Below the pieces are notes generated by a model. That model worked only from the letters and a program-made list of their open reading frames with translations, searched no databases and was not told the origin of the DNA. A program made the position numbers and the translations under genes. A stretch of DNA of 64,000 nt. It comes from Nocardioides sp. Soil797. Its GTDB lineage: Bacteria > Actinomycetota > Actinomycetes > Propionibacteriales > Nocardioidaceae. Position 1 is the first letter of the stretch. The number at the start of each line of letters is the position of its first letter. The stretch covers positions 242,687-306,686 of the forward strand of contig LMSR01000001.1 in NCBI GenBank assembly GCA_001429555.1, read 5' to 3'. This document shows, piece after piece, positions 45,353-54,749 of this stretch.

Positions 45353-47005
45353 ATGGCCGCCTTGAAGAATGTCCACGACAGGTACTCGGACGAGGAGATC
45401 GCCTCGTACTACGAGGCGGGCTTCTGGCAGAAGACCAGCTACAACGCCCTGGTCGCGCGTCAGGCCGAGGAGCGCCCCGACGCCACCTTCGTCTTCGACA
45501 GCACCACCTCCTACACCTACCGCGAGTTCGCGGAGCAGGCGTTGCGCCTGGCCGCCGGCCTGCACCGGGCCGGCGTACGTCGTGGTGAGCGGGTCGCCGT
45601 ACAGCTGCCCAACTGGACCGAGTTCGTGCTGGTCTCGGCGGCCACCTCGCGCATCGGCGCCGTGATCGTGCCGATCATGCCGATCTACCGCGACGACGAG
45701 GTCGGCTACGTCCTGCAGCACTCGGGCGCCGCGGTCGCCATCACCTGTGGTGAGATGCGCGGCTTCGACCACTCCGCGATGTTCGCCGAGCTGGCCCCGA
45801 ACTGTCCCGACCTGCGCGCCACCTACATCGCCCGTGCCGGCGCCGACCTCGACCCGGCCCTGGGCACTCCTCTCGACACCCTCTTCATCGACGGCGACCT
45901 CGACCAGCTGGCCGCCGAGATCGGCCCGGACAGCGACCCCGACGACGGGTTCCTCATCGTCTACACCTCGGGCACCACGTCACGGCCCAAGGGCTGCTTC
46001 CACACCTTCAACACCCTCCGCTCCAGCGCCGCCGCGATCGCCAAGAGCCTCGACTACGGCGTCGACGACGTGCAGTTCGGACCGTCACCGATCACCCACA
46101 GCACCGGCCTGGTCACCAGCGTCGTACTGCCCCTTCTCGTGGGCGCCCGCTCCTGCCTGATGGAGGCCTGGGACCCGACCGAGGGTCTGCGTCTGATCAA
46201 GGAGCACGGCTGCACGACCGCGGTCACCGCGACGCCCTTCCTGCAGATGCTGATGGGCGCCTACGACCCGGAGAAGCACGACGCCAGCAGCCTGCGCCGC
46301 TGGGTGTGCGCCGGCTCGCCGATCCCCGGCTCCGTCGTCGAGCAGGCCAGCAAGCTCTTCGCCGGTTGCCAGACGCTGAGTCTCTACGGCCGCTCGGAGA
46401 ACTTCCTGACCACGATGTGCACGGTCCACGACCCCGCCGAGCGCTCGGCCACCTCCGACGGCTCGGCCCTCGAGGGCGCCGCGATCAAGGTGGTCGACGC
46501 AGTGGGCAACGAGGTGCCACGGGGCGAGGAGGGCGACATCGCCTACAAGGGCCCCAGCCACATGATCGAGTACTACCGCAACGACGAGGAGACCGCCGCG
46601 CTCTTCACTCCCGAAGGCTTCTCCCGCTCCGGCGACCTCGGCAAGATGGACGACGAAGGCTTCGTGCGGGTCACCGGCCGACTCAAGGACATCGTGATCC
46701 GCGGTGGCATGAACATCAGCGCCCGCGAGCTCGAGGACCACCTCCTCGACCACCCGAAGATCGACTCGGTCGCCGTGGTCGGCATGCCCGACGAGCGCCT
46801 GGGCGAGAAGGTCTGCGTGTACGTCGTCCCGGCGGAGTCTGCGGAGATCACCCTCGACGACGTGGTCACCTACCTCAAGGAGCACAAGGTGGCCACCCAG
46901 AAGCTGCCGGAACGGCTCGAGATCATCAACGCGATGCCGATGACCGCGACCGGGAAGATCCAGAAACACGTGCTCCGCAGTGACATCGCGAAGAAGCTGT
47001 CATGA
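45353..47005 (+). CDS. AMP-dependent acyl-CoA ligase, paralogue 1
   Basis: A 550-residue adenylating ligase. Seen: FLIVYTSGTTSRPKGCFHTFNT (A3), LYGRSENFLT (A5, with Arg-Ser-Glu for the usual Thr-Glu), FSRSGDLGKMDDEGFVRVTGRLKDIVIRGGMNISARELE (A8) and MTATGKIQKHVLR (A10 Lys). It shares the opening VHDRY(S/T)DE and long identical stretches with the ligase at 58770, and both have the same promoter layout. AAAGAGG precedes the ATG. It overlaps the PucR regulator gene by 4 bp. Confidence 0.92.
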   Translation: MAALKNVHDRYSDEEIASYYEAGFWQKTSYNALVARQAEERPDATFVFDSTTSYTYREFAEQALRLAAGLHRAGVRRGERVAVQLPNWTEFVLVSAATSRIGAVIVPIMPIYRDDEVGYVLQHSGAAVAITCGEMRGFDHSAMFAELAPNCPDLRATYIARAGADLDPALGTPLDTLFIDGDLDQLAAEIGPDSDPDDGFLIVYTSGTTSRPKGCFHTFNTLRSSAAAIAKSLDYGVDDVQFGPSPITHSTGLVTSVVLPLLVGARSCLMEAWDPTEGLRLIKEHGCTTAVTATPFLQMLMGAYDPEKHDASSLRRWVCAGSPIPGSVVEQASKLFAGCQTLSLYGRSENFLTTMCTVHDPAERSATSDGSALEGAAIKVVDAVGNEVPRGEEGDIAYKGPSHMIEYYRNDEETAALFTPEGFSRSGDLGKMDDEGFVRVTGRLKDIVIRGGMNISARELEDHLLDHPKIDSVAVVGMPDERLGEKVCVYVVPAESAEITLDDVVTYLKEHKVATQKLPERLEIINAMPMTATGKIQKHVLRSDIAKKLS

Positions 47006-48336
47006 CCACCGCGCACCAGCTGCCCGACCCGGCTGACCTGCTGCGCCGGCACACGCAGCTGCAGCGCCGTCACGCCATCGAGCTCAAGCTGAGTGCCGTT
47101 GCCGCGGGCGGCGGGGGCATCGCCGGCCTGGTGCACACGGTGGCCGAGCTGACCGCCAACCCGATCTGGTTGATGGACACGCGACGCCGCGTGGTCGCCC
47201 GGTCCGCGCAGGTCCGTGGCTCCGACTTCCGTCCCCCTGAGCTCGACCTGCTCCTCGAGCGCAACGGCCCGGCCGACCTCTCCTCGCCCGAACCGCTCCT
47301 GGTGCAGGCCGAGCCGGCCCGCGGCATCGCCCGCCGCCACCTGCTGGTGCCGGTGGCCCGTGACGGTTGCCTCTTCGCCTGGTTGGTGCTCGCCGAGGTC
47401 TCCGGTCGGCTCAGCGGCTCCGACGCACACCTGGCCAAGCGGGCCGCCTTCCACCTCGCCAGCGAGTACGTCGTCCAGGGCCGCGTCGCACGCGCCTCCT
47501 GGAACGCGCGATCTGCGCTGGCCAGACAGCTGGTCCGTGGCTCGACGAGTGACGACGACGTCTCGGACGCGGCCGAATACCTCGGGGTCCAGGCCGACGC
47601 CGAGCGGGTGCTGGCCTACATCGCCGAAGGCCCGGGTGCCGAGCCACGCGACGAGGAGGCCATCTGCGAGCGCGTTGCCGCTCAACTGGGTGTCGAGGTG
47701 CTCGGCAGCCGGGGCCGCGAGGGCCTGCTGCTGTTGATCGAGTCGCCCGACGAGTCCGCCCACGTGACCTTCGTGCACGAGGTCAAGGACGTGATGCGAC
47801 GGCTGATGGTCGAGCTCGGTGAGCCCGACGGCATCGTGGGCCTCTCGGGTGTGAGCCGGCCCGGGTCCTTCCAACGTGCCTACCGCGAGACCCGCGAAGT
47901 GGTGCTCTGTGTCGACCGCTTCGCAGCCTCGGGGGAGCGGGTCATCGCCGTCGACGACCTCGGCCCTGCCCGACTCTTCGTCGCCAACAGCGACGTGGGT
48001 GCCGTGCGTCGCTACGTGCACGAGGTGCTCGGTGCACTCCTGACCGGCGCCCCGGGCACCGTCGACCTGCTGCGCACCCTGCAGTGCTTCTTCGACACGG
48101 GCCGCAGCGTGCGCGAATCCGCTGCCCGTCTGGGGATCCACGAGAACACCGTGCGGTTGCGCCTGGCCAAGGTGCACGACCTGACCGGCCTCGAGGTCGC
48201 TGCCGACGCCAACCACCAGCTCAGCGCCCAGACCGCGCTCCTGGTCCTCCGTCTGGAGGGCCACCCGGCGATTCCGTCCTTCGACGAACGGCACGCGCCC
48301 ACGGCCAAGAAGGACCGGGCGGTGGAGACTGCCTGA
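47002..48336 (+). CDS. PucR/CdaR-family transcriptional regulator
   Basis: A 444-residue regulator. A GAF-like N-terminal part (about 40-165) is followed by a GGDEF-like middle domain (about 190-330). The C-terminal PucR-type helix-turn-helix is at about 368-425 (LLRTLQCFFDTGRSVRESAARLGIHENTVRLRLAKVHDLTGL). It is translated in a coupled way between a CoA ligase (ATGA overlap) and an MDR oxidoreductase (TGATG overlap), so a regulator is buried inside an operon it may itself control. The effector may be the ligase product. Confidence 0.88.
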   Translation: MTTAHQLPDPADLLRRHTQLQRRHAIELKLSAVAAGGGGIAGLVHTVAELTANPIWLMDTRRRVVARSAQVRGSDFRPPELDLLLERNGPADLSSPEPLLVQAEPARGIARRHLLVPVARDGCLFAWLVLAEVSGRLSGSDAHLAKRAAFHLASEYVVQGRVARASWNARSALARQLVRGSTSDDDVSDAAEYLGVQADAERVLAYIAEGPGAEPRDEEAICERVAAQLGVEVLGSRGREGLLLLIESPDESAHVTFVHEVKDVMRRLMVELGEPDGIVGLSGVSRPGSFQRAYRETREVVLCVDRFAASGERVIAVDDLGPARLFVANSDVGAVRRYVHEVLGALLTGAPGTVDLLRTLQCFFDTGRSVRESAARLGIHENTVRLRLAKVHDLTGLEVAADANHQLSAQTALLVLRLEGHPAIPSFDERHAPTAKKDRAVETA

Positions 48337-49319
48337 TGCGCGGCATCCTCATCCCCGAGACGACCGGACCTGGCGCGGCCACGCACGCCGACGACCTGCC
48401 TGAGCCGACCGGAGCGCACCCGTGGGCCGACGGCGAACGCCTCCTGGTCGACGTACGTGCCGCGGCGGTGGCATTCCCCGACGTACTGCAGAGCAAGGGG
48501 CTCTACCAGCACGGCACCGAGACGCCGTACGTCACCGGCGGGGAGTACGCCGGCATCGTGCTCGACGCGCCGGCCTCCTCACGCTTCCGACCAGGCGACA
48601 GAGTTGCCGGCCTCAGCGTCTGGGGCGCCGCCGCCGAGCGTGTGCTGGGCATCCCGCGCTACACCGTGCGCCTTCCCGACCGCATGGACTGGGCCGACGG
48701 AGCCGCGTTCTTCCTCAACTACGCCACCGCCTGGTTCACCCTGCACCGCGCCGGCTTCACTGACGGCGAGTCCGTCCTGGTGCACGGCGCGGCCGGCGGA
48801 GTCGGTACGGCAACGCTCGATCTCCTGCGTGGTAAGGCGAAACCCTCCATCGCGGTGGTCTCCAGCGAGGTCAAGGCGCAGGTCGCTCGTGACTGTGGCG
48901 CGGACGAAGTGCTGCTCACCTCCGACGCCTGGGCCGCCCGCGCCCGCGAGCTGACCGACGGCAACGGCGTCGACGTGGTCGTCGACCCGGTCGGCGGTGA
49001 CCGGTTCACCGACTCGCTGCGCTCCCTCGACGTCGGCGGGCGACTGATGGTGGTCGGCTTCGCTGAGGGATCGATCCCCGAGGTGAAGGTCAACCGCCTG
49101 CTGCTGCGCAACCTGAGTGTGCTCGGGGTGGCACTCGACCCGTGGGAGAAGCGTTTCCCAGGCTATGCGCCGGAGCTGGTGGCCGGGCTCGAGGCTGCCG
49201 CAGAGGAGGGCCGGGTGCGCCCGTTCATCGGCGACCGGATCCCCTTCGACCGGGCGCACGAGGCGCTCGGGATCCTGGACCGGCGCGAAGCGCTCGGCAA
49301 GGTCGTCATCGAGTTCTGA
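48336..49319 (+). CDS. MDR-family NADPH:quinone oxidoreductase-like protein, paralogue 1
   Basis: A 327-residue medium-chain reductase without zinc ligands. Seen: TGGEYAGIVLDAP, a cofactor site [15 protein letters not shown], and VVVDPVGGDRFTDSLRSLDVGGRLMVVGFAEG. Quinone- or enoyl-reductase activity with NADPH is typical. It is closely related to the protein at 53694-54677 (GxxVARxxG core and MNRLLLRNL / VNRLLLRNL block). Third gene of the ligase-regulator operon; a 51-bp-period repeat array follows its stop. Confidence 0.88.
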   Translation: MRGILIPETTGPGAATHADDLPEPTGAHPWADGERLLVDVRAAAVAFPDVLQSKGLYQHGTETPYVTGGEYAGIVLDAPASSRFRPGDRVAGLSVWGAAAERVLGIPRYTVRLPDRMDWADGAAFFLNYATAWFTLHRAGFTDGESVLVHGAAGGVGTATLDLLRGKAKPSIAVVSSEVKAQVARDCGADEVLLTSDAWAARARELTDGNGVDVVVDPVGGDRFTDSLRSLDVGGRLMVVGFAEGSIPEVKVNRLLLRNLSVLGVALDPWEKRFPGYAPELVAGLEAAAEEGRVRPFIGDRIPFDRAHEALGILDRREALGKVVIEF

Positions 49320-49359
49320 GCGGGGCTTCGGCCTGCCCGTTTCGATCGGACAGAACGTC

Positions 49360-49480
49360 GCAGGTGCTGAGTTGTGACGGTGGTTCGGCGCTGGCTGTGG
49401 TCACGATCGTGCAGGTGCTGAGTTGTGACCTGGGATCGGCCCGTGTCGTGGTCGGAACGGCGCAGGTGCTGAGTTGTGAC
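49360..49480. repeat. 51-bp-period array, locus 1 (core GCAGGTGCTGAGTTGTGAC)
   Basis: Three identical 19-bp cores start at 49360, 49411 and 49462, exactly 51 bp apart. The two 32-bp intervals differ from each other. The array lies between convergent genes. A related core at the same 51-bp spacing occurs at 58518-58638. Confidence 0.88.
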
Positions 49481-49518
49481 GGTGGGATGGCGCGGATCAG
49501 CCGCAGATCTGCCGCGGA

Positions 49519-50055
49519 TCAGCCGTGGGTCAGCAGCACCTGCTCGGAGACCAGGGCGGGCTTCTCCTTGCCCTCGATCTCCATGACGTACTTGAACGTC
49601 AGGAACGTACGCGTACGGCCGGCGGTGTCACCGCTGCCCGCACCATCCGCGCCAGACCGGCTGCCACGCCGACCGTCAGACGGGCCATCCTTCTGGACAT
49701 CCCTCTCGGCGGAGAGCAGGCTGACGTGCAGCCGGATCCGGTCGCCGGCCGAGACGGGGGAGATGTAGCGCAGCCGGTTGGTGCCGTAGCTGAACGTCAG
49801 CCCGGGGTCGGGCACGTCGACGACCTGGTAGGAGAGCCTGGGGATCAACGAGAAGGTGAGCAGGCCGTGGGCGATGGGGCGTCCGCCGTCGAGCTCCCTG
49901 GCCGCCCGCTCCGGGTCGGAGTGCACCCACATGTGGTCACCGGTGAGGTCGGCGAAGCGATCGATGAGGTCCTGGTCGACGGTCATCCACCCACTGGCGC
50001 CGAAGTCCTCACCGACGCGGTGGGCGAGGTCGGCGTAGCGGTCCGCAGTGATCAT
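49519..50055 (-). CDS. MaoC-family dehydratase (hotdog fold) with inserted linker
   Basis: A 178-residue protein. RFADLTGDHMWVHSDPERAA and IAHGLLTFSLIP carry the Asp/His hydratase motif; YGTNRLRYISPVSAGDRIRLH follows. Between about residues 127 and 148 there is a hydrophilic Gly/Ser/Asp/Arg-rich insert (DGPSDGRRGSRSGADGAGSG) not found in typical members. Start ATG at 50055 overlaps the ligase stop by 4 bp. It probably hydrates an enoyl-CoA in the pathway of the ligase and SDR in the same reverse operon. Confidence 0.87.
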   Translation of the reverse strand: MITADRYADLAHRVGEDFGASGWMTVDQDLIDRFADLTGDHMWVHSDPERAARELDGGRPIAHGLLTFSLIPRLSYQVVDVPDPGLTFSYGTNRLRYISPVSAGDRIRLHVSLLSAERDVQKDGPSDGRRGSRSGADGAGSGDTAGRTRTFLTFKYVMEIEGKEKPALVSEQVLLTHG

Positions 50056-51581
50056 CGTCCTGCTCCTTGTGACGCTTCTTCCAACATCAGGACCTGTTCG
50101 CGCAAGTCGGCCTTGAGCACCTTGCCGGTTGGCCCGAGTGGCAGGGTCGCCATGGTGTGGATCTCGCGGGGGACCTTGTAGGCAGCAATGCGCTCGCGGC
50201 AGTGGTCGGTGATCGACCGCGCGCTGGCCTCGCGTCCATGCTGTGGCACCACGACGGCGACCGGGACCTCGCCGAGGCGGTCGTGCGGCAGCCCGATGAC
50301 GGCGCAGGTGGAGACGTCCGGATGCTCGGCGATCACCGCCTCGACCTCGGCCGGATAGATGTTGTTGCCGCCGCAGATGACCATCTCCTTCAGGCGATCG
50401 ACCAGGTAGAAGAATCCGTCCTCGTCGACATAGCCGATGTCGCCGCTGTGCCACCCGTCGGCGGTGATCGCCTTCTGTGCCTCGGGATCCTCGAAGTAGC
50501 CGGGGCTGACCGAGTCGCCACGGATCACCATCTCGCCCGGCTGCCCGGTCGGGACGGGGCGGCCGTCGGGGTCGAGCACCTGGATCTCCATGCTGCCGAT
50601 CGCCCGCCCGATCGACCCGATGCGGGGCCGGCCGCCGTGGGGCTCACCCGTGACGATCGCGGTCGTCTCGGTGGCGCCGTAGATCTGGCTCAACCGCACG
50701 CCAGTGATCTCCCGGAACCGGTCGATGAGTGCCGGAGGCGCGGCCGCACCCGCGGTCACCGCGGTCCTGATGTGGGAGAGGTCGTGGTGGGCGGGGTCGT
50801 AGAGCTCGCACAGGTCGACGTACATGGTGGGAGAGCCGAGAACCACGGTGACCCGGTGCCGGGTGATCAGCTCCAGGGCCTCGGCGGCGTTCCACCGCTC
50901 GAGGTGCACCATCGTGGCGCCGGCGAAGACGCTGGTGTTCATCACCCCGCTGGCGCCGAAGTTGTTGAAGAGGGGCATCACGTTGAGCATGACCTCGGCG
51001 CCGAACCGGAGCCGGTTGTGCACGAACATCGCGACGAGGCCACTCTGCTGGCCGCGTTCGGTCTGGATGACCGCCTTCGGCTGGCCCGTGGTGCCTGAGG
51101 TGAAGAACATGCAGACCGGGTCTTCCGGCCCGCGCACGACGTCCTCGAAGGTTTCGGATGCGGTGGCCAGCTCTGCCTCGATGCCCGCGTCTCCCACGCC
51201 TTCCCACACCAGCAGCTCCGCCGGCGGCTGCTCCATGCGGGCGACCTCGTCGCGACCCGCCGGATCGGTGACCACCCGTCGCATCCGGGTCTTGGAGGTC
51301 ACCCGGAACACCTCCGGAGCCCGGAACATCGGGTTGATCGGCACCGCAACAGCGCCGACCTTCTGCAGTGCCCAATAAGTCAGCGCGAGCTCGAGATTGC
51401 TGGGCAGGAGGATGCCGACCGGCTCGCCCTTGGCGACGCCGTGCTCGGTGAGGACGGTGGCCAGACAGCTGGCGCGCCGGTCGAACTCGGCATAGCTGAG
51501 CGTCGCGTCATCGGTGACGAAGAACGGCCGGTCGGGGTGAGCCGCGACCGCCGAGGAGAGCATCCGGGAGAGGGTCTGCAC
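50052..51581 (-). CDS. AMP-dependent acyl-CoA ligase
   Basis: A 509-residue adenylate-forming enzyme. Seen: A3 VCMFFTSGTTGQPKAVIQT, A5 LSQIYGATETTAIV, A8 WHSGDIGYVDEDGFFYLVDRLKEMVICGGNNIYPAEVE, and A10 LPLGPTGKVLKADLRE with the catalytic Lys. A GTG start at 51581 is used; it lies 43 bp downstream of the SDR stop. It makes a CoA ester in an operon with an SDR and a MaoC hydratase. Acid unknown. Confidence 0.92.
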   Translation of the reverse strand: MQTLSRMLSSAVAAHPDRPFFVTDDATLSYAEFDRRASCLATVLTEHGVAKGEPVGILLPSNLELALTYWALQKVGAVAVPINPMFRAPEVFRVTSKTRMRRVVTDPAGRDEVARMEQPPAELLVWEGVGDAGIEAELATASETFEDVVRGPEDPVCMFFTSGTTGQPKAVIQTERGQQSGLVAMFVHNRLRFGAEVMLNVMPLFNNFGASGVMNTSVFAGATMVHLERWNAAEALELITRHRVTVVLGSPTMYVDLCELYDPAHHDLSHIRTAVTAGAAAPPALIDRFREITGVRLSQIYGATETTAIVTGEPHGGRPRIGSIGRAIGSMEIQVLDPDGRPVPTGQPGEMVIRGDSVSPGYFEDPEAQKAITADGWHSGDIGYVDEDGFFYLVDRLKEMVICGGNNIYPAEVEAVIAEHPDVSTCAVIGLPHDRLGEVPVAVVVPQHGREASARSITDHCRERIAAYKVPREIHTMATLPLGPTGKVLKADLREQVLMLEEASQGAGR

Positions 51582-51624
51582 GAGGTTCCTTCGGGTGTGG
51601 GTCGGTTGACCGGAGAAGAGTTGC

Positions 51625-52416
51625 TCAGAAGAGGAGTACGCCGCCGTCGACCGGCACGCCGACGCCGGTGATGTAGGAAGAGGCTGGGCTGGCCAGGAAC
51701 ACCGCGGTACTGGCGATCTCGACGGGGTCGCCGAGCCGGCCGCCCGGCACCCGTGCCTTGACGATCTTGGCCTGGTAGTTGGGGCTGTAGTTGGCGGTGG
51801 CCTCGGTCAGGAAGACGCCGGGCAGGATCGCGTTGACCCGGATGCCCTTCTCGCCCCACTGGGCGGCGAGGTCGCGGGTCATGCCGAGTACTCCGGCCTT
51901 GGCCGCGCTGTAGCCGGCGGCCGGCATCTTTGCGGTGGTCACCGCCATCACGCTGGAGAGGTTCACCACCGCGCCGCCTTCCGGCATCACGCGGCCGGCG
52001 GCCTGGGCCATCCAGTAGGAGCCCATCAGGTTGACGTCGACTACTTGGCGGAAGTGATCGGGCGGGTCCTCGGTGGCGGCGTGGTACTCGCCGCCGATGC
52101 CGGCGTTGTTCACCAGCACGTCGCAGCCGCCGAGCTCGTCGACCGCGGATTGCACGAGGCGGTTGCAGTCCTCGACCTTGGTCACGTCGGTCTCGACGGC
52201 GATGCAGCGGCGGCCGAGCCCTTCGACCAGTTGCCGGGTCTCGTCGAGCATCTCGACGCGCCGCGCGCCGATGGCCACGTCGGCACCTGCTGCCGCGAGG
52301 CCCTGGGCGATCGCGACGCCCAGGCCGCTGGAGGCGCCGGTGACGATGGCGACCTTGCCGTCGAGGCGGAACCGGTCCTGCCACGCGGTGAATTCCTGTG
52401 ATGTCTGGGGGAGCAT
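51625..52416 (-). CDS. SDR-family oxidoreductase
   Basis: A 263-residue classical SDR: TGASSGLG, NNAGIGG, Ser in NLSSVMAVTT, and GYSAAKAGVLGMTR with the Tyr and Lys, then ILPGVFLTEAT. Likely a 3-hydroxyacyl-CoA or alcohol dehydrogenase. First gene of a reverse operon (SDR, ligase, MaoC), divergent from the kinase-like gene 124 bp away. Confidence 0.91.
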   Translation of the reverse strand: MLPQTSQEFTAWQDRFRLDGKVAIVTGASSGLGVAIAQGLAAAGADVAIGARRVEMLDETRQLVEGLGRRCIAVETDVTKVEDCNRLVQSAVDELGGCDVLVNNAGIGGEYHAATEDPPDHFRQVVDVNLMGSYWMAQAAGRVMPEGGAVVNLSSVMAVTTAKMPAAGYSAAKAGVLGMTRDLAAQWGEKGIRVNAILPGVFLTEATANYSPNYQAKIVKARVPGGRLGDPVEIASTAVFLASPASSYITGVGVPVDGGVLLF

Positions 52417-52539
52417 GAGCCTGTTCTACTCCGGTTCCCGGGCCAGTCACGACGACCGACCTCGAGGACGGTGTGGGCCCCTCCATCGCGGTGTTCCTTG
52501 CCTGTTGCCGCTGTTGGGCCGGGTGCGCAGAGTGGTGGC

Positions 52540-53604
52540 GTGCGAGAACTTGATCCAGACGACCTGATCCAGCGAGCTACCGCGGCTGCCCGGCGTACGA
52601 CGCCCTCGGCGCGGGTGCGTGGCCTGCGGGCGCTCGAGGGAGGCGTCTCGAGCCTCACCTATGCCTCCGAGCTCGCCGACGGCGACGGGTCCCAGCCGAT
52701 CGTGCTCAAGGTGGCGCCGCCCGACCTCGAGCCGGTGCGCAACCGTGACGTGCTGCGCCAGGCACGGGTGCTGCACCAGTTGGCCGATCTCCCCGGATTC
52801 CCGGTGCCGGCGGTGCTCTTCGAGGACGCCGGCGATCCTCCCGGCGTACCCCCGTTGTTCGCGATGCAGTTGCGACCGGGCGACTCCTACGAGCCCCTGC
52901 TCGACGTCTCGCCGACGCCGCCGACCCCCGAGGTGGCCGCCGAGCGGATGCGGGTCGCGGCCCGCGCGCTGGCCCGGTTGCAGCACGAGACGCCGGAGTC
53001 GGTCGGGCTGGGCGACGAGCCGGTCTCGCCGGTGACGGAGGAACTGGAGCGGTGGCAGCGACTGTTCGCCACCGTCGATGCCGACATCGGCGTCGGCCAC
53101 GAGAAGCTCTACGGGCGGTTGAGCCAGGGCGCCCCCGAGGGGATCGCGCCGCGCGTGCTGCATGGTGACTACCGGCTGGCCAACATGCTATTCACCGACA
53201 CGACGCTCGAGGCCGTCATCGACTGGGAGATCTGGTCGGCCGGCGACCCGCGCTCTGACCTGGCGTGGTTGCTGATGCACGCCGAGGCTGCTCATGTCTT
53301 CCACGAGGACCGCTCCGAGGCCGACCTGGCCTCCGGGTCGCTCCTGCCGTCACAGGCCGAGCTGGTCGAGGTGTACGCCGCCGCGCGGCGCGAGCTCGGC
53401 GCGAGTGAGGGCGAGGTCTCGGCCGCCACCTCGGAGCTGGAGTGGTTCCTCGGCGTCTGCTACTACAAGACCGCCTCGACGATCGCGGTGATCTGGAAGC
53501 GAGAGCGGAAGCGGGAAAGTCCGGCGCTCAAGCTCGAGATCGCGGCCCGGCATCTCGGCGAGGTGCTCGATGCCGGGCACGCGGTCCTCGACCGACTGAC
53601 CTGA
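52540..53604 (+). CDS. Phosphotransferase family protein (APH/choline kinase fold)
   Basis: A 354-residue kinase-like protein. Seen: GGVSSLTYASEL (nucleotide loop), IVLKVAP with the ATP-site Lys, VLHGDYRLANMLF (catalytic Asp and Asn) and VIDWEIWSAGDPRSDLAWLL (metal Asp). Close relatives are the APH-like proteins that accompany acyl-CoA dehydrogenases and the N-terminal kinase domain of ACAD10/11, proposed to phosphorylate 4-hydroxyacyl-CoAs. It lies among acyl-CoA genes here, so that role is possible. GTG start chosen at the beginning of the conserved region. A hairpin follows its stop. Confidence 0.87.
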   Translation: MRELDPDDLIQRATAAARRTTPSARVRGLRALEGGVSSLTYASELADGDGSQPIVLKVAPPDLEPVRNRDVLRQARVLHQLADLPGFPVPAVLFEDAGDPPGVPPLFAMQLRPGDSYEPLLDVSPTPPTPEVAAERMRVAARALARLQHETPESVGLGDEPVSPVTEELERWQRLFATVDADIGVGHEKLYGRLSQGAPEGIAPRVLHGDYRLANMLFTDTTLEAVIDWEIWSAGDPRSDLAWLLMHAEAAHVFHEDRSEADLASGSLLPSQAELVEVYAAARRELGASEGEVSAATSELEWFLGVCYYKTASTIAVIWKRERKRESPALKLEIAARHLGEVLDAGHAVLDRLT

Positions 53605-53617
53605 CCTCGTCTCCGTG

Positions 53618-53677
53618 CCGTTACCGAACAGTCCGCATGATCTGGGCGCGCAAAACATGCGGACTGTTCGGTAGCGG
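53618..53677. terminator. Bidirectional terminator between convergent genes
   Basis: 22-bp arms (ACCGAACAGTCCGCATG and its complement inside) with a single T-G wobble and a 16-nt loop. It is placed 14 bp after the kinase-like stop and 17 bp before the end of the convergent MDR gene. Confidence 0.78.
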
Positions 53678-53693
53678 CTGACGAGGAGGCCGG

Positions 53694-54677
53694 TCAGTGG
53701 GGGACGGTGACGACGACCTTGCCGACGGCGGTGCGGTCCTCGAGCGCGGCGAGCGCGTCGGAGGCCTTCTCCATCGGGTAGGTGGCACCGATCTCGGGTC
53801 GCAGCCGGCCGGCGTCCAGCAGTTCCTGGACACCGAGGCGGACGTGGTCGAGGGTGCCGGGGAACTCGGTCTCCATCACGTCCATCGTGATGCCGGTGAC
53901 GGTGAGATTGCGCAGCAGCAGCCGGTTCATCTTCAGAGACGGGATGGATCCACCGGCGAAGCCGACGATCACGCCGCGGCCACCGATGCGCAGCGAGCGC
54001 ACGACGTCGAGGAACCCGTCACCGCCGACCATGTCGACGAAGACCTGCACGCCACCGCCGGTGAGCTCGCGGACCTCGTCGAGCCAGCCCTCCTCTGTGC
54101 GTACGACGTGGGTGGCGCCCGCGGCCTTCGCGGTGGCGGCCTTGGCGTCGCTGGAGACCAGGCCGATCGAGTCGATCCCGGCGATGCGGCACAGGTCGTG
54201 GACGCAGGTGCCGACACCACCGGCGGCGCCGGTCACCAGCACCGTCTCGCCGGACTTGGCGCCGGCCCGGTCCAGCGCATACCAGGCGGTCGCGTAGTTC
54301 ATGTAGATCCCGGCGCCCTCCTCGTAGGACATGTCGTCGGGCAGTCGCACCAGGAAGTCGTCGATCGCCAACGCCTGCTCGGCCATCGCGCCCTGCCAGA
54401 CGATCCCGGCCACCCGGTCGCCGGGCTTCACCCACGAGTCCTCGGGAGCCTCCAACACCTTCCCGGACAGCTCCGACCCGCAGACGTACGGCGCATCGAC
54501 GCCGGCCTGGTACTTCCCTCGCGTCTGCAACGGGTCGATGAAGGAGAGCCCCACAGCATGGACCTCCACCAGCACCCGTCGGCCCGCGGCGCGGCGGTGC
54601 GCGCCCTCCGGCTCAGGGACCTCGCGGACCTTCGCGGCCCCGGGTCCGTCCAGCGTCTCGACGACGACTGCCAACAT
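53694..54677 (-). CDS. MDR-family NADPH:quinone oxidoreductase-like protein, paralogue 2
   Basis: A 327-residue protein, exactly the length of the paralogue at 48336-49319. Seen: CGSELSGKVLEAP, VTGAAGGVGTCVHDLC, and VFVDMVGGDGFLDVVRSLRIGGRGVIVGFAGG. No zinc ligands. AGGAGAAG precedes the ATG. It probably shares a transcript with the MaoC gene 72 bp upstream. Reductase or dehydrogenase on an enoyl-CoA or quinone; substrate unknown. Confidence 0.88.
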   Translation of the reverse strand: MLAVVVETLDGPGAAKVREVPEPEGAHRRAAGRRVLVEVHAVGLSFIDPLQTRGKYQAGVDAPYVCGSELSGKVLEAPEDSWVKPGDRVAGIVWQGAMAEQALAIDDFLVRLPDDMSYEEGAGIYMNYATAWYALDRAGAKSGETVLVTGAAGGVGTCVHDLCRIAGIDSIGLVSSDAKAATAKAAGATHVVRTEEGWLDEVRELTGGGVQVFVDMVGGDGFLDVVRSLRIGGRGVIVGFAGGSIPSLKMNRLLLRNLTVTGITMDVMETEFPGTLDHVRLGVQELLDAGRLRPEIGATYPMEKASDALAALEDRTAVGKVVVTVPH

Positions 54678-54749
54678 GTTCTTCTCCTCTGGTCAGCTCA
54701 GGTGGGTGGTGCCGCGGCTCAGCCTCCAGGGCCGGAGCCGGAAAGTACG

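Noticed and set aside
49360..49480. Possible CRISPR array (19-bp repeats, 32-bp spacers)
   Set aside because: The repeat is shorter than known CRISPR repeats, only three units exist, no cas gene is in the window, and at the related locus the intervals are identical to each other.
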